Shown: piece after piece, positions 12,571 to 25,100 of the stretch | Numbering within the stretch: the first letter of the stretch is position 1 | How the letters are laid out: the number at the start of each line of letters is the position of its first letter | NCBI RefSeq assembly: GCF_964204645.1 | Contig: NC_134027.1 | Location: forward strand, 22,930,485 to 22,990,484 | Source of the DNA: Tubulanus polymorphus | Taxonomy: Eukaryota > Nemertea > Palaeonemertea > Tubulaniformes > Tubulanidae | Length of the DNA stretch: 60,000 nucleotides | Reading direction: 5' to 3' | The notes under the pieces: generated by a model | The model's input: only the letters and a program-made list of their open reading frames with translations | Database searches by the model: none | What the model was told of the DNA's origin: nothing | Translations under genes and position numbers: made by a program

Positions 12571-13113
12571 TGTTCTTATATAAATAGTTAATGTGCGTTT
12601 AGTCAAGTTCAGTTCTTGTATTTCTCTCTGACACTTGTTCCCAAACCCATCGTGGGGATTTTGGTTTTCTTCCAATTTCAATGTGGCAAGTGAGTATTTT
12701 ACACAGATATTATGCATGCAAACCGAAGGGCTACATTTAAATCATATTTCAAAATCAACCCTACCACATTGAAAAAACTGTTAGAAACCAGCAGTGTTTT
12801 GTTAAAATACTACAAAATAGATGCCGGATCCCGTTTCACCATGATTAGTCATGATATCCGTATGTTACTTTCAAACCTAATAGAGAACTGTAGAACTAGA
12901 TCCAGAAATGTCTCTACTAGATATTGCGATTGTTCTAGGGGCGGATTGAGCAAGAGATCACGAAAACCTGTGAGAACGAAAGGATCTGATCGAGGTCCAG
13001 GAATTACACCAGACATTACGTCGACAGTCGTATGATATCAGTGATAACATGCTACATAGAATCCTAAGAACCTCGCTCGACTGAACACAGTGGATGAGAC
13101 AATAATACAAAAA

Positions 13114-16100
13114 TCAACAACTCTTTTCCTGCTGCTCTTTTTCTTCACGTTGTCTGCGTCGTTCGGCCTCTTCTGCTTCCAAACGAGCGACGAGTTCAGC
13201 TTGAACTTGCGGCTCAACGACGCGACCGAGTTCTGAGTACGTCGAAAAATCATCGAAATCACCGATAAGCACACCAGGGGGCGCTTGAATTTTGACGTTG
13301 TTAACGACGTGTAAATAGATCGGTTCTTTTCTCAGTTCTTCTACATCGTCTGCATTGAATGCAGGGTTGTCGACACCACAGTTAACGTACTTTACGATAT
13401 CCCCATCGTCATCGTTGTAAACGTCTTGATAAGGATTCTCTTTGTCGCCAATTGTTTGATAGGGATTTTCTGAAATCATACGCGTAACAACATTTAGTGA
13501 ATTCAACAAACAATCCGTCAAACGATTCAGTTGGCCAGTCTACATCTGGGAATTGAAGGTTACATTAAATCTATCAAACCCTCCCGCATAAAAGTGGCTG
13601 CTTTCTGAAATGCCCATGACATCGTCAAGTCTGCCCACTAGTGATTGGATATTTACTTCACGCCCTATTTTCCACAATAAACTCTGCCTTACTTGTACTT
13701 CTTTTCTTTTCCCTTTTCGAAACGGTATTTTAGAGTTAGCGTATCGGACATCGCACAAAATTCCGATTCTCTCGTTAGAATCGGTGTAAACGTAGAACTC
13801 ACCCATTTCGTAGTTTCCATTTGTCTCTGCTTTTTTCGCCTTCTTTCCTTTACGCGTTTTGTTTTTATCGACTTGCGCGTACAATGGTTCTGCACTATCT
13901 ACCGACCCTGAAGAGAAAACACGGGATGTGAATATTTTAGAAACTAACTTCACGTCATACTTTTTTCTCGAATATCTAATTTGGCATTTCATTTTGTGTA
14001 GCCAACACATTATTTTCTTCGAAAAAGTTTCTGAATGTACTTTTGCTAGAAATAAAATCCCTTTAGTATAGATTTCATTCTGTGCATTTCACCTTTCGTT
14101 TTCTTTTTCTTGCTTTTATCCACATTGGAGTAAATTGGATCAGTACCGCTTGCACCATTTACGACTGAAAATAAGCCACACGTTTGAAAAAATCGGCAAA
14201 ATCATTGTCATTTCATCTATCATTCATGACAACCTTCGCATTCTTTATAACAACAACGATTCAGTAATAATACTAAACTGGGAGCCGTGATATCAATGAT
14301 TGAGGAAAAATAAAATCCCTTTAGTATTGATTTCATTCTATGCATTTACCTTTCGTTTTCTTTTTCTTGCTTTTATCCACATTGGAGTAAATTGGATCAG
14401 TACCGCTTGCACCATTCATGACTGAAAATAAGCCACAAGTTTGAAAAAACCAGCAAAAACAATTTCATACAATTCTATTCGAGAAAATCATTGTTATGTC
14501 ATCTATTATTCCTGACAACATTCGCATTATTTACAACAACAACGATTCAGTAGTAATACTAAACTGGGAGTCATAATTTCAATGATTGAGGAAAATCATG
14601 ATTAGTTTCTTAACAAAGCTTTTTCATCGAAAGTGGCTTTATTGATTCTGTACAAATTATCACGCATTTCTACGGCAATTGACGGCACTCTTTGTGTTTT
14701 CAATGATTTCAAGGAATCGGTAAAATCATGATTAGTTTCTAATGTAAAACCTCTAATGGAAGGTACACCGTAGTCTATGCACTAATGGTAGCATGGAATA
14801 GTGCGCGACCAATTTCATTAAATCTTTAGTCTAATACATCGTAAATAAAAATCGTAGCGGAAAATGCTTTTTGATTTTTTTTTCACTTTATCTAGTTGGT
14901 TTTCATAAAACGAAATTTGAAAGAGTAAAACTATTTCCATTTCCTCTATGTAACTATGTGATTCGGTAAGTTCTTTGTGAATATACGGCACATTTAATCC
15001 TGCTATTCTAAGGGCATTTCACCAAATACGTTGATCGGTTCCTTGGTATCATTCTAGATTTGACAAACACTTGTTTACCTTGATTCTGATTTCGTTTTTT
15101 CTTTTTGTCAACCTGTGCGTAAATCGGTTCTCCTGAAAATAATAGAATTCAAAATCTATTCCGATCGCCTGTACCATTCTTCTGGTCAATGATCGAGCAA
15201 ATGATAGGCTTTTATAGATCTTGAACTTGAACTTGAACTTGAACTTTAATTTCATTGCTCCATATAATACAGAAGTTACATAGGAAATGACATGCAATAA
15301 AATATTAACATCAAAACACAGGGAAAACAGTACAAGAGTGGACATACGTTTAAAATCGCTTTTATAATGGATAACATAGGAAAAGAGAATATTTACAAAT
15401 AAAATATGTTAAACGTAAAACAAAATATAATACTACAGCAAGGAAACTAGGTGGCGATACAATCAAGTGAATATAATATAAAAGAATCAAAGTGTTGAAC
15501 GGAGGGCAAGTAAAGAGTTAACTAGGTTACACATAAGGCTGGCAATTTCATAGTCTCCGTTGTTATAGGACATCAAAAATAGGAATTTATCGAAAACACA
15601 AAAAGACTCAAACTCTGTGAAACATACAAGTGAGGATAAAATGGAAACTCTGGCAGGATGAAGCGAGGGACACTCGAACGAGCCATCAATATTGCATCAT
15701 TTGGCAATTCCCGAATATAAGTGATCACTGTACACTACCGGACATTACCGAACATTACCGATCACTTCGATCATTACATCCAAAAATACGAACTTGAATT
15801 CGCTACACTTTAAATCAAGCTTCGGACTTAGATATTGAGATAATGAATACGTTAATTGATTCGCGGCTCGGAAATACTCGGTGGTTTTACGGAGATATCC
15901 GGCAATATCGAGCGGTCCAAAAAATCGATAAAGATAGGGCATCGTAACATAAAGATAAAACTCTTACCAGTTTTCGTGACTCCATCTTCTGAAACTGCGA
16001 ATATAGAAATGGATTTATTTAAGTACTTATAATGTATTAGTTCTAATTCAGTTTTGACAATATTTGTGATACAGTAATACTACGTAAAATCCTACAATTG

Positions 16101-19100
16101 TAAATTGGCTAGAAAAGTTTATTCTAAAATTACTCGTGATAATCTGGGGGATTACTGCCACCCTCCTACGAACAGTCTTAACTTTAAAGGGAGACGGATG
16201 AAGGAGACTTTTAAGATAGAAGCAGAGTGTTAGCAGCCACCCGCAATATTTTCGATGATTCTTTTAACAAACCTTCTACTCAATTCAGTAGATCAGAAAA
16301 TATCTTTATTTCAATAATGACGAAGTCTCAATGAAATGAGGAAATGAACCGATTGCTTACCAAGATCGCCAATGTTCGAATACGGATCTGAAAATATGAA
16401 ATATGTTTAAGCAACTCATAGACGGTATTGTGATTGAAGAATATTTTATAAAAGTCCGATCTTTAACTTAAAAACTCTGTGCTGAAGATAGAAAATATTT
16501 TTTTCTTTTTCTTTTGCCCATGCGGGATCTAAGAGGACAAAGACAAACGAGAATTTCAATAGTATTTTTCTCTGAAGAAATAGAAAAACCCTAATAATTT
16601 GTGCCAATTTTGATACTAACTAAGAAATTCTCGAAACATTTAGGGATGCGATATAACCAAAAATATTGTGGAGATAACGTAGTTCATAATGCGAATTAAA
16701 ATCTGACTGACAAAGATTTTCGACAATAATTTGTGACATGAAACCTGTTGCAATAAACTGTTTGCGTAAATTTTCGGCGTGTAAGAAAGTTGTAAAATTG
16801 TGACATTACCGAAGTCATCGGTAGTGACGTAATTATCTTTGGTCGGTGGACTTTTAGGTTTTTTGTTGACTCGCGTGTACACGTCACCTAAATGCAGAAA
16901 ATAGAAAACAAATATTTGAACAAAAAATCCAATATATGTTTATTGTTTAGATGAGATGAAAGGTTTAAAGTGGCAAATTTTACCTCTAGGTCCGGCTACA
17001 TGTCCATCGATATCGTTATCGTTCGGAGGAGGAACTGAAGCCGAACTGTAAAAAAGGGAAACACAATTTTTTTGTGGCGATCGCCTGGGCTGGAAAGGGA
17101 ATCTCTGACATGGAATTAAGTTAAACAAATAGGAATTGAAATCTCTAGTTTCTACCTTCTCGAGCTATTTTTTGTCCAGATCCATTGACCTTCTCGACGC
17201 CTTTTCACGAATAGCAACACGAACACAATGACGATGAGGGCGAGCAACAATACACCCACAACAACACCTCCGATCAGTGCAACATTGGTAGTAACTGAGA
17301 GGATCGAAAAATGGGAAAATAAAATGTGCAAATTATGACAAGGAAGTATCGATGGGCCTGGATTTCAACAGAGATATTTTTCATTAAGAGCGAACTAGCA
17401 AAATGACTATAGGTATGGGATATCTATGCATTTATTTGTTTTTTAATCTTTCTTTTCAACGTTTGCATCTTGGTTTACCGACACTAACCCGCAAATATTT
17501 ACCTGGAATTTCAACCCGATGGCTCAGAATCACGTCACTTCTCTCAATTACAATCAGTTTGTAACTGTATGCTTTATCGGGATCGATTTTAATCTCAATA
17601 CTAATCGGACCACCAGTACTTTCTTGTTTCGTAGAATTAAAACATTCGTTTGTATGTTTGATACAGTATTTCACGTAGACGCTGTACTTCGACGGAAACG
17701 ACGACATTTTTATCAGGACACTATTTCCTTGCTGTGTTACTGTCGCTTGCTTCAATACGGTGTTTATAGCGCTTGGAATAGCTAGAAAATTAGAAACCAT
17801 GAATTCGATTTCAAAAAAGACCGGAAAAAATTATATCATCAACACAATCATCTAGAATGGAGTACGCGAAGCCAATCCCACTAGCTGGAACTAACAGCCG
17901 AGTTAGAATCCTCAAGATCGGGGATCAAGGAGGCACGTATGTCGCTACGTATTTGGATTCCGATATTTGTATCAGTAGGAAGCTCCTGGACTCTGTTTTT
18001 GGGCTTAAAATGATGCAACATCGAATGTGAATGATATCGGAAAAGTTAACTGGTAAAATAATCCGAAACAGCATTTCGTTCGATTGTCGTCGTTGACGGT
18101 AACAAACACGAAATGAGGAATTTCCGAAAATGAGGAATTTAACTCAGCGAAATTAACTTAATTAATAGTTAGTTAATTTCACATAAAGAAATGAGGAATT
18201 TGTGCGTTAAAGTAATCGAACGAGCTTAAGGATAGGCCTGTATTTATATCTTACTAAACTTACATATCTTACAAGTCTCGGATCTTACCATTTGTTCTAG
18301 TTGTAACTATATCAGTAAATGGACTCGTATTATCACCGGGATTTAAGTTGACACTTTTCACTTTGAACTGATAATCAGTTGATGGTTTTAATCCAGTTAT
18401 TTTCGTTTGCACCAGTTTTCTATAACCGGGATCGGGTATTTCAGCTTTATTCACGATTTGTGTAGCATCCGATACTCTGTAACTGACGGCGAACGTTTGT
18501 TTGGCACCACCCTCAAATTCAGACACCCAACTCAGCGTCACAGAAACAGCTGTTTTTGTAATAACTGACAGACTTGACGGTGTTTGGGGAGGTCCTGAAA
18601 CCACAAGAAAAAAAAGAAATTCGTTATATAGTTCGCGCGCTGCACTAATTTATTAGGATCCCAGTTCAGCAAAATGCAGTCTCGTGTTATTCAGAGTGTT
18701 ACTCCGGTATTAATCTGAAGCCTGGGCCCAGCATCCCTCCAGACATCCGACAACTCAAATATTATCAATTGATGAACGACTAACAAAAGAGTTATCATTG
18801 CAAATAGGTTTCAGGCTGCAATCGATATTTGCAGGTTTTATTAGTATTGATAAGTGGTAAATAGTGCTATAGTGCAAATGACTGCGAATTTCTGAAAACA
18901 ACATATCATTCGAAATAGCACATGATTCTTACCAGTTTCTGTGAGTTTCAGTGTTATCTCTATGCTACCAACTGAGTTATTGAGTTTACACGAATAGGAT
19001 CCATAATCAGATGCCTGAACTGATTGTATGTTGACATCCCACTGCGTTAAACTGGTATTTTTCATTACGTGGCGGCCATTTGTTGAATTGTGTCTACAGT

Positions 19101-22100
19101 TGAGAGTTGTCGCTAGCGGATTTGCATCGTAGTTTATCGTAAGTGTAACACTTTCTCCTATATTTGCGGCAACGGGCTCAACTTGTGAAGAAAGCTGCGG
19201 TGCATCTATTGTAGAATTAAACTAAATATGTAATATTGTATCTAGTGTATATCGAATAAAAAGTTTCTAAAAAATACAAGAGTAATTTTTTTCAGCACTT
19301 GAAATATGAAAGAATGTACAGTGTACTCTCAAATGAAGATATGTACCAGTTGAACTAATGCTATGGGGAATTTGATCCCCTTGAGTAACGGAGTAGAATT
19401 AAAACAAAATATGGATGCAATTCGGAATAGAAATTAGAATAAAGATAGATGAATTGTTGAGAACGTTTTCCTTCGATGCGAAGTAATTATGTCCCCCGGA
19501 CGCTGTCGTTGTACTGTGTATATACTGGTTGTTTACATTGGACATCGGTGATAAAATATCACTAATATATGGAGTAAAGTTCACTTGTAAGAACACAACG
19601 ACGCTTTCGTAGGGTTTTTATTTGTTAATTCTACGCTGAGATAAAGATCAGTTCAGTATAGTCAACTGGTTGCAGCGGACATCGGCTATAAAAAGTAACT
19701 GATAAATGGAGTAAAATTCCCTCGTATAAAATCATATCAGGTTTTTACAAGTTTTTTGTGACGAATTAATCATTCGTGGATTTGATTGATATCCGGTCAT
19801 CTGATATACACTAACTACTATGTTTTACAAAATTAAAAGATAATTTTTCATTTCATTGCTACCGTAATCCAAGACCTCTACCGAAACGGGTACGAATACA
19901 TCTGATTATTGTGCATTTTCATTTCCCAAGAAGATAAATCGCCTATTCAACACTCACACAATATAAACAACGTCATGGATTTGTTGACACCATTGACAGG
20001 TTGACTGTTTTGATAAGCTGAACATCTATATTGTCTACCATTTTTATCCTTATTAGTTGGTACTACTAGGCTACTAGTAGATGCCCGTGCACTGTGAGAT
20101 CCGGGTTTATGATTTACTGTTGGTTTGGGTGAAATATCTGTCCATGTTGTCGTCCCAGAGCTGTACGCCCAGACAATTGTAGACACCGGGTTACTGGAGT
20201 CTGTTGCACACGTCAGATTTTTTGATGTACCATGAACAACTGGACCGTTTGGAATTTCAGTCAGTGTTATTGACTCTGGTGGAACTGAAGATATAACTTT
20301 GAACGTCATGATTGATACTTTATTAGACGGTCATTGAAAGATGCGAACAGTGATTTTCTCTTACAGTGAACGGTAATCGTTGTATCATTGTTAAGATTTC
20401 CAGTTTGACATTGGTATCGAGCCTGATTCATGGTCTTAGTTGACGTGATAGATAATGTACTTGTAGCCACCAACCCGTGATTGGCTGCACTAGATTGAAT
20501 CGTAGCTGGTTGAGAGTCAAGTAGTGTCCATGTTGTAGAGGAATTTGTGAACCACTGAATCTGTACAGCTGGGTTTGACGAGTCAGTTTTACACTCTATC
20601 TGTTGATTATTGTTTACTAATACATAATCTGCCGGTTTCTTCACCATTGTCAGTGTTGTTGCTAGAACTAAATTTTGGATTGTCGCAAGTAAATACAAAT
20701 TCCCGAGGACGTTGTTTGCAACCAAGGTGTATTTGAATTGACTGCATGAGATTAACCAATAATTTAAAGTTAAAAAAATCCGGGTACTTACAGTTGATAG
20801 TTAATATAACTTTATTAGAAATCATCGGTGTTGATATACCAGCCCCAGTAGCTGTACATTGATATTCTGCCTGGTTATGTGTTTTAGTGACGGATGTTGA
20901 ATGTGTTAGAGGACTAACTCCCTGTTTCACAGTGCTGTCCCCTGGTGTTCTAGTTATGGCGAGGTTCGGTACCGGGTTACCCCCTGTAGCTGTACACGTT
21001 AAGTTAACAGATGTTGATTCCTGAACGGGTGACGTCGGTCCTTGTAATGTAACACCACTTGGTGGGTCTGAAATGAAGGGAAAAATTATCTCTAATTTAC
21101 ACACATTTATGTGAGCGGTCATATCTGTCAAAAATCAGCGTTTCGTCTATCTGCCTGTACTTTGATAAAATGAAATAGTCTATCGTCAAAATGTCTTAAT
21201 GCAACGTCAGCTCGTGTAATATCGGCTTTTTGACACAAGGGGGCATAACTGTACGGATAATATACTGATAACATTTTTTCTTACTCCGCGATATTTCAAG
21301 GTCGTAGGCAGTACGACTGTGTATTGATAAGCCGGTTTTCGGTCTCTATTTTCGATAAGAAACTTGTCTAATAAGAGACCACAGAACCAGTGTAATTGAG
21401 ATAGATTGGTTGCCTGTCGAACTCAGGGCAACTTGCATTTGCAGTCCGATTGTAACGACAAGGCATCCAGTCTATGTTCCTGATACCGATGTACCGAATC
21501 ACGCATGAGCCACACCTCAGTAGGAAGTAAACACTGCTGATATACACTGACATACGCAATGGTCTGTCCGTCGGCACTGTTTTTTTATGACGGCGTCCTA
21601 GAGACATTAATCTATTTTTTATTTTCACTTTCTGGCCATAATTATCTGTGTGTTAACAAAGGCGCAGAAAAGTCTCCCATGAATACGATTGCTGATCCAG
21701 GCCATGACCGCAAAATTTCTAATGCACAAATTAAAAAGGGCAAAAACAGGGATTTGAGAAAATTGTCAGCTTTTCCTGACAATTTTCTCAAATCCCTTTT
21801 CAACGCGCTAAAAGAGGAATTTCTCACCCACGTTTGGGTGCCCTCACCAGAACAGGGTTCCATTCAGGCGCTCGCGCAAAAACAAAAAATTGCGTTTTTT
21901 TTAAATCTTAAGATAGGGATTGACACTATCTAATTTGATCGGTAGATTTCGTAAGATTTTTTTTTGCTTTGATTTAGCGTCCCTACAAACCTACCACATC
22001 AGCCGGGAGCAAATCAGGGGTTTGATTCGAAAATCGAAGTACATTTACAGTTGTTGGATCGGCGGTTGAATATACGGAATATTTTGTTTGAATTGAAGTA

Positions 22101-25100
22101 TATCTGACTCCCCGTCACCTTGATTCAAAATTATATGTTTTCTTGATTTACTTTATCTACTCAATTTTCTAACACGCAGGGAAATCCGGCGAACTTAACT
22201 GCACCTTTGTAAACGCGCAGATAAATATGGCGGACTTCTCTGCGCCTTCCTAAACACGCAGATAAATATGGCCGGAAAAGTGAAAATAAAAAATAAATTA
22301 ATGTCCCTAGGACGCCGTCGTATTTTTAAGTCAGAATCATATTTTTACGAACCCCGTAATCGTGCATAGCTTCGCCCCTCTTAGTTGCAGAGTACGTATT
22401 TTCTTAATAGGTCGTTGTGGGGATCAAATGATTTAACGTGAACATTATATGCCCGATAGTGAGGAGGAAGGTCATAAAAAACTACTGTATTCCTATAACC
22501 TCAAAAATCGTACATTCAAAAGTCCTGAGTGAAGAGCATGAATTTTGCGAGAAAATTTAAGAAAAGTGTACAATTTCCTACGACATTGATAATATCGCAA
22601 AGCAGGAAAAATACGGTAAAACATAACATACGTACAATATCGTCCCCTTGTGTAAAACAGCCGACATTACACGATTTGACGTAACATTTAGCTGATGTTT
22701 TAACGGTAGACTATAGTATTTATCAAAGTAAAAGCTAATCAATGAAACAGATTCAGTAAAACCAGGGAGGTGGCCAACTCCCTGGTTTTACACTCGATCT
22801 GTTGATTATTGTTTACTAATACATAATAGGCGCGTTTCTTCACATTAAAGCATAATTTGTTTTCAATATTGTCTAAATCTAGGTATGTTGGACTGGAAGA
22901 TAATTTGTTTCAATGAAGAGACGTTTATTGTAAATACAGCGCATTTGTTGGTTTTCCAACTCAAATCGATGAATGTATAACCGTTAAATACATCACAAGC
23001 GCTATTCTACACTTACACAATACAGACAATGTCGTGGAGTTGTCGACACCATTAACAGGATGACTGTTCTGATAAGCTGTACATCTATACTGACTTCCAT
23101 TCTTATCCTTATCAGTTGATACTACTAGACTACTAGTAGATGTCTGTCCACTGTGAGATCCGGGTTTATGATTTACTGCTGGGTTGGGTGACAAATTAGT
23201 CCATGTTGTCGTCCCAGAGTTGTTCGCCCAGACAATCGTAGACACCGGGTTACTGGAGTCAGTTGTACACGTCAGAGTTTTAGATGTACCTTCAACAACT
23301 GGACCGTTTGGAATTTCAGTCAGTGTCATTGATTCTGGTGGAACTATAAACAAATATTTAAATTCACGCTCCTTCATTAGCCATTCAGGGAAAGCGCATT
23401 TATATGAACAACAATCTACAACACTTCATTTGATATCTGAAATAGCGTTTCATACTTACAGTGAACGGTAATTGTTGTATCTTTGTACAGATTTCCAGTT
23501 TGACATCTGTATTGAGCCTGATTCATAGATTTAGTTGCAGTAATAGATAATGCGCTAGTAGCCATAAACCCGTGATAGGCTGCACTAGTTTGACTCGTAG
23601 TTGGTTGAGAGACAAGTGCTGTCCATGTGGTGGAGGAATATATGAACCACTGAATCTGTACAGCCGGGTTTGACGAGTCAGTTTTACACTCCATCCGTTG
23701 ATTATTGTTAAATAATACACGATCTGCCGGTTTCTTCACCATTGTCAGTGATGTTGCTTGAACTAGAAATAATTTGTTTCAATATTATCAAAATCCAAGG
23801 ATGTTGACGAAACAAAATTATGTCAAAAATAGAACCAAATTCACTTCACGAGGTTACGAGTAATTTGTAAACAATGTATAGTACTTACAGTTGACAGTTA
23901 ACACGAATTTATTAGAAATCATAGGTGTCGGTATACCAGCCCCAGTAGCTGTACATTGATATTTTGCCTGGTTATCTGTTCTAGTGACGGATGTTGAATA
24001 TGTTAGAGGACTAACTCCCTGTTTCACAGTGCTGCCAACTGGTGTTCTAGATATTAGCAGGTTCGGTACCGGGTTACCCCCTGTAGCTGTACACGTGAAG
24101 TCAACGGAAGTGGAATCCCGAACTGGTGACGTCGGTCCTTGTAATGCAACACTGCTTGGCGGATCTGAAAAGGACGAGAAAAATATTTTGCTAGCGGAAA
24201 AAAATTGAAGAATTGAAGCCGAAACGTCATGATTCAAAATAGAACGAATTTCATATAAATTCTCAATTCACTCTCATTAATGAACCTCTACGTGTAGTTT
24301 AGAAACAGGTTTCATCTGGTAATTAATCCGGTGCAAAATATTTTCGAATGATCTGAAATGATATATTTTAGATTTTAAACTTACAGTAAACGGTAATCTT
24401 TGTATCCTTGTAAAGATTTCCAGTTTGACATCTGTATCGAGCCTGTTTCATGGTTTTAGTTGCAGTAATAGATAATGTACTAGTAGCCATAAACCCGTGA
24501 TTGGCACTAGTTTGAATCGTAGCTGGTTGAGAGACAAGTGGTGTCCATGTTGTAGAGGAATATGTGAACCACTGAATCTGTACAGCCGGGTTTGACGAGT
24601 CAGTTTTACACTCTATCTGTTGATTATTGTTTACTAATACATAATCTGCCGGTTTCTTCATCATCGTCAGCGTTGTTGCTTGAACTAGAAATCATTTGTT
24701 CTCGATATTGTCAAAATCCGTGTGTGTTGACGAAACAAAATTATGTCAAAAATAAAACTGCATTTACTTCATGGGAATAACGAGTAATTTGAAAAATATC
24801 TGCAGTACTTACAGTTGACAGTTAATCTAACTTTATTTGAAATCATTGGTGTTGGTATACCAGCCCCAGTAGCTGTACATTGATATTCTGCCTGGTTATC
24901 TGTTTTAGTGGCGGATGTTGAATATGTTAGAGGGCTTATTCCCTGTTTGACAGTGCTGCCACCTGGTGTTCTAGTTATGGCGAGGTTCGGTACCGGGTTA
25001 CCCCCTGTAGCTGTACACGTTAAGTCAACAGATTTGGATTCCTGAACGGGTGACGTCGGTCCTTGCAATGTAACACTACTGGGCGGGTCTGAAATTTAAA

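Larger units (their letters stand above)
9834..13113. other. Convergent spacer between D and B, no gene recognised
   Basis: D and B point toward each other across this 3.3 kb. Reading frames here are not preserved in the second copy (50873-54653). For example the 107-codon frame at 12712-13035 is broken in copy 2. It contains a foldback element and a short tandem duplication, listed separately. Otherwise it is AT-rich with no structure recognised. Confidence 0.5.
13114..17045 (-). other. Gene B cytoplasmic tail: tyrosine-motif exon array
   Basis: Nine phase-matched exons encode a basic, charged tail with repeated (E/D)P(I/L)Y(A/S)(Q/N)VDK motifs. Tyrosine sites in order: VYTRV, NYVTT, PYSNI, PIYAQV, PIYSNV twice, PLYAQV, NYEM, NPYQTI, NPYQDV, VYNDD, KYVNC, PIYLHV and STYSEL. 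STYSEL fits the ITIM consensus (S/I/V/L)xYxx(L/V/I); the YxN sites fit Grb2-type SH2 ligands. DNPAF is an NPxF-like sequence. The last exon ends in a Glu/Arg/Gln-rich, probably helical stretch (RLEAEEAERRRQREEK). Phosphorylation and partners are inference from motif grammar only. Confidence 0.75.
1..19208. repeat. Segmental duplication, copy 1 (partner 41218-60000)
   Basis: From the first base the sequence matches 41218 onward with the same order and orientation: gene A end, LINE relic, gene D, convergent spacer and the 3' part of gene B. Introns and spacers match as closely as exons. Offsets drift from 41217 at the start to about 40792 at the end through indels. This implies a tandem unit of about 41 kb. 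Confidence 0.9.

Noticed and set aside
12712-13035. 107-codon open frame downstream of gene B
   Set aside because: The second copy (54264-54600) is frameshifted by small indels and has stops, there is no domain or splice context, and the region behaves like spacer.
13540-14010. Long minus-strand frame extending exon 13803-13907 to a stop at 13540
   Set aside because: The frame continues in B' as well, but a GTGAGT donor follows the ATGG at 13803 and the next exon joins in phase. Retained-intron use is possible but unsupported.
23184-24208. Plus-strand frames across gene B Ig exons (23184-23471, 23984-24208)
   Set aside because: Antisense shadows of intact Ig exons; they recur opposite every copy of the same exon class.
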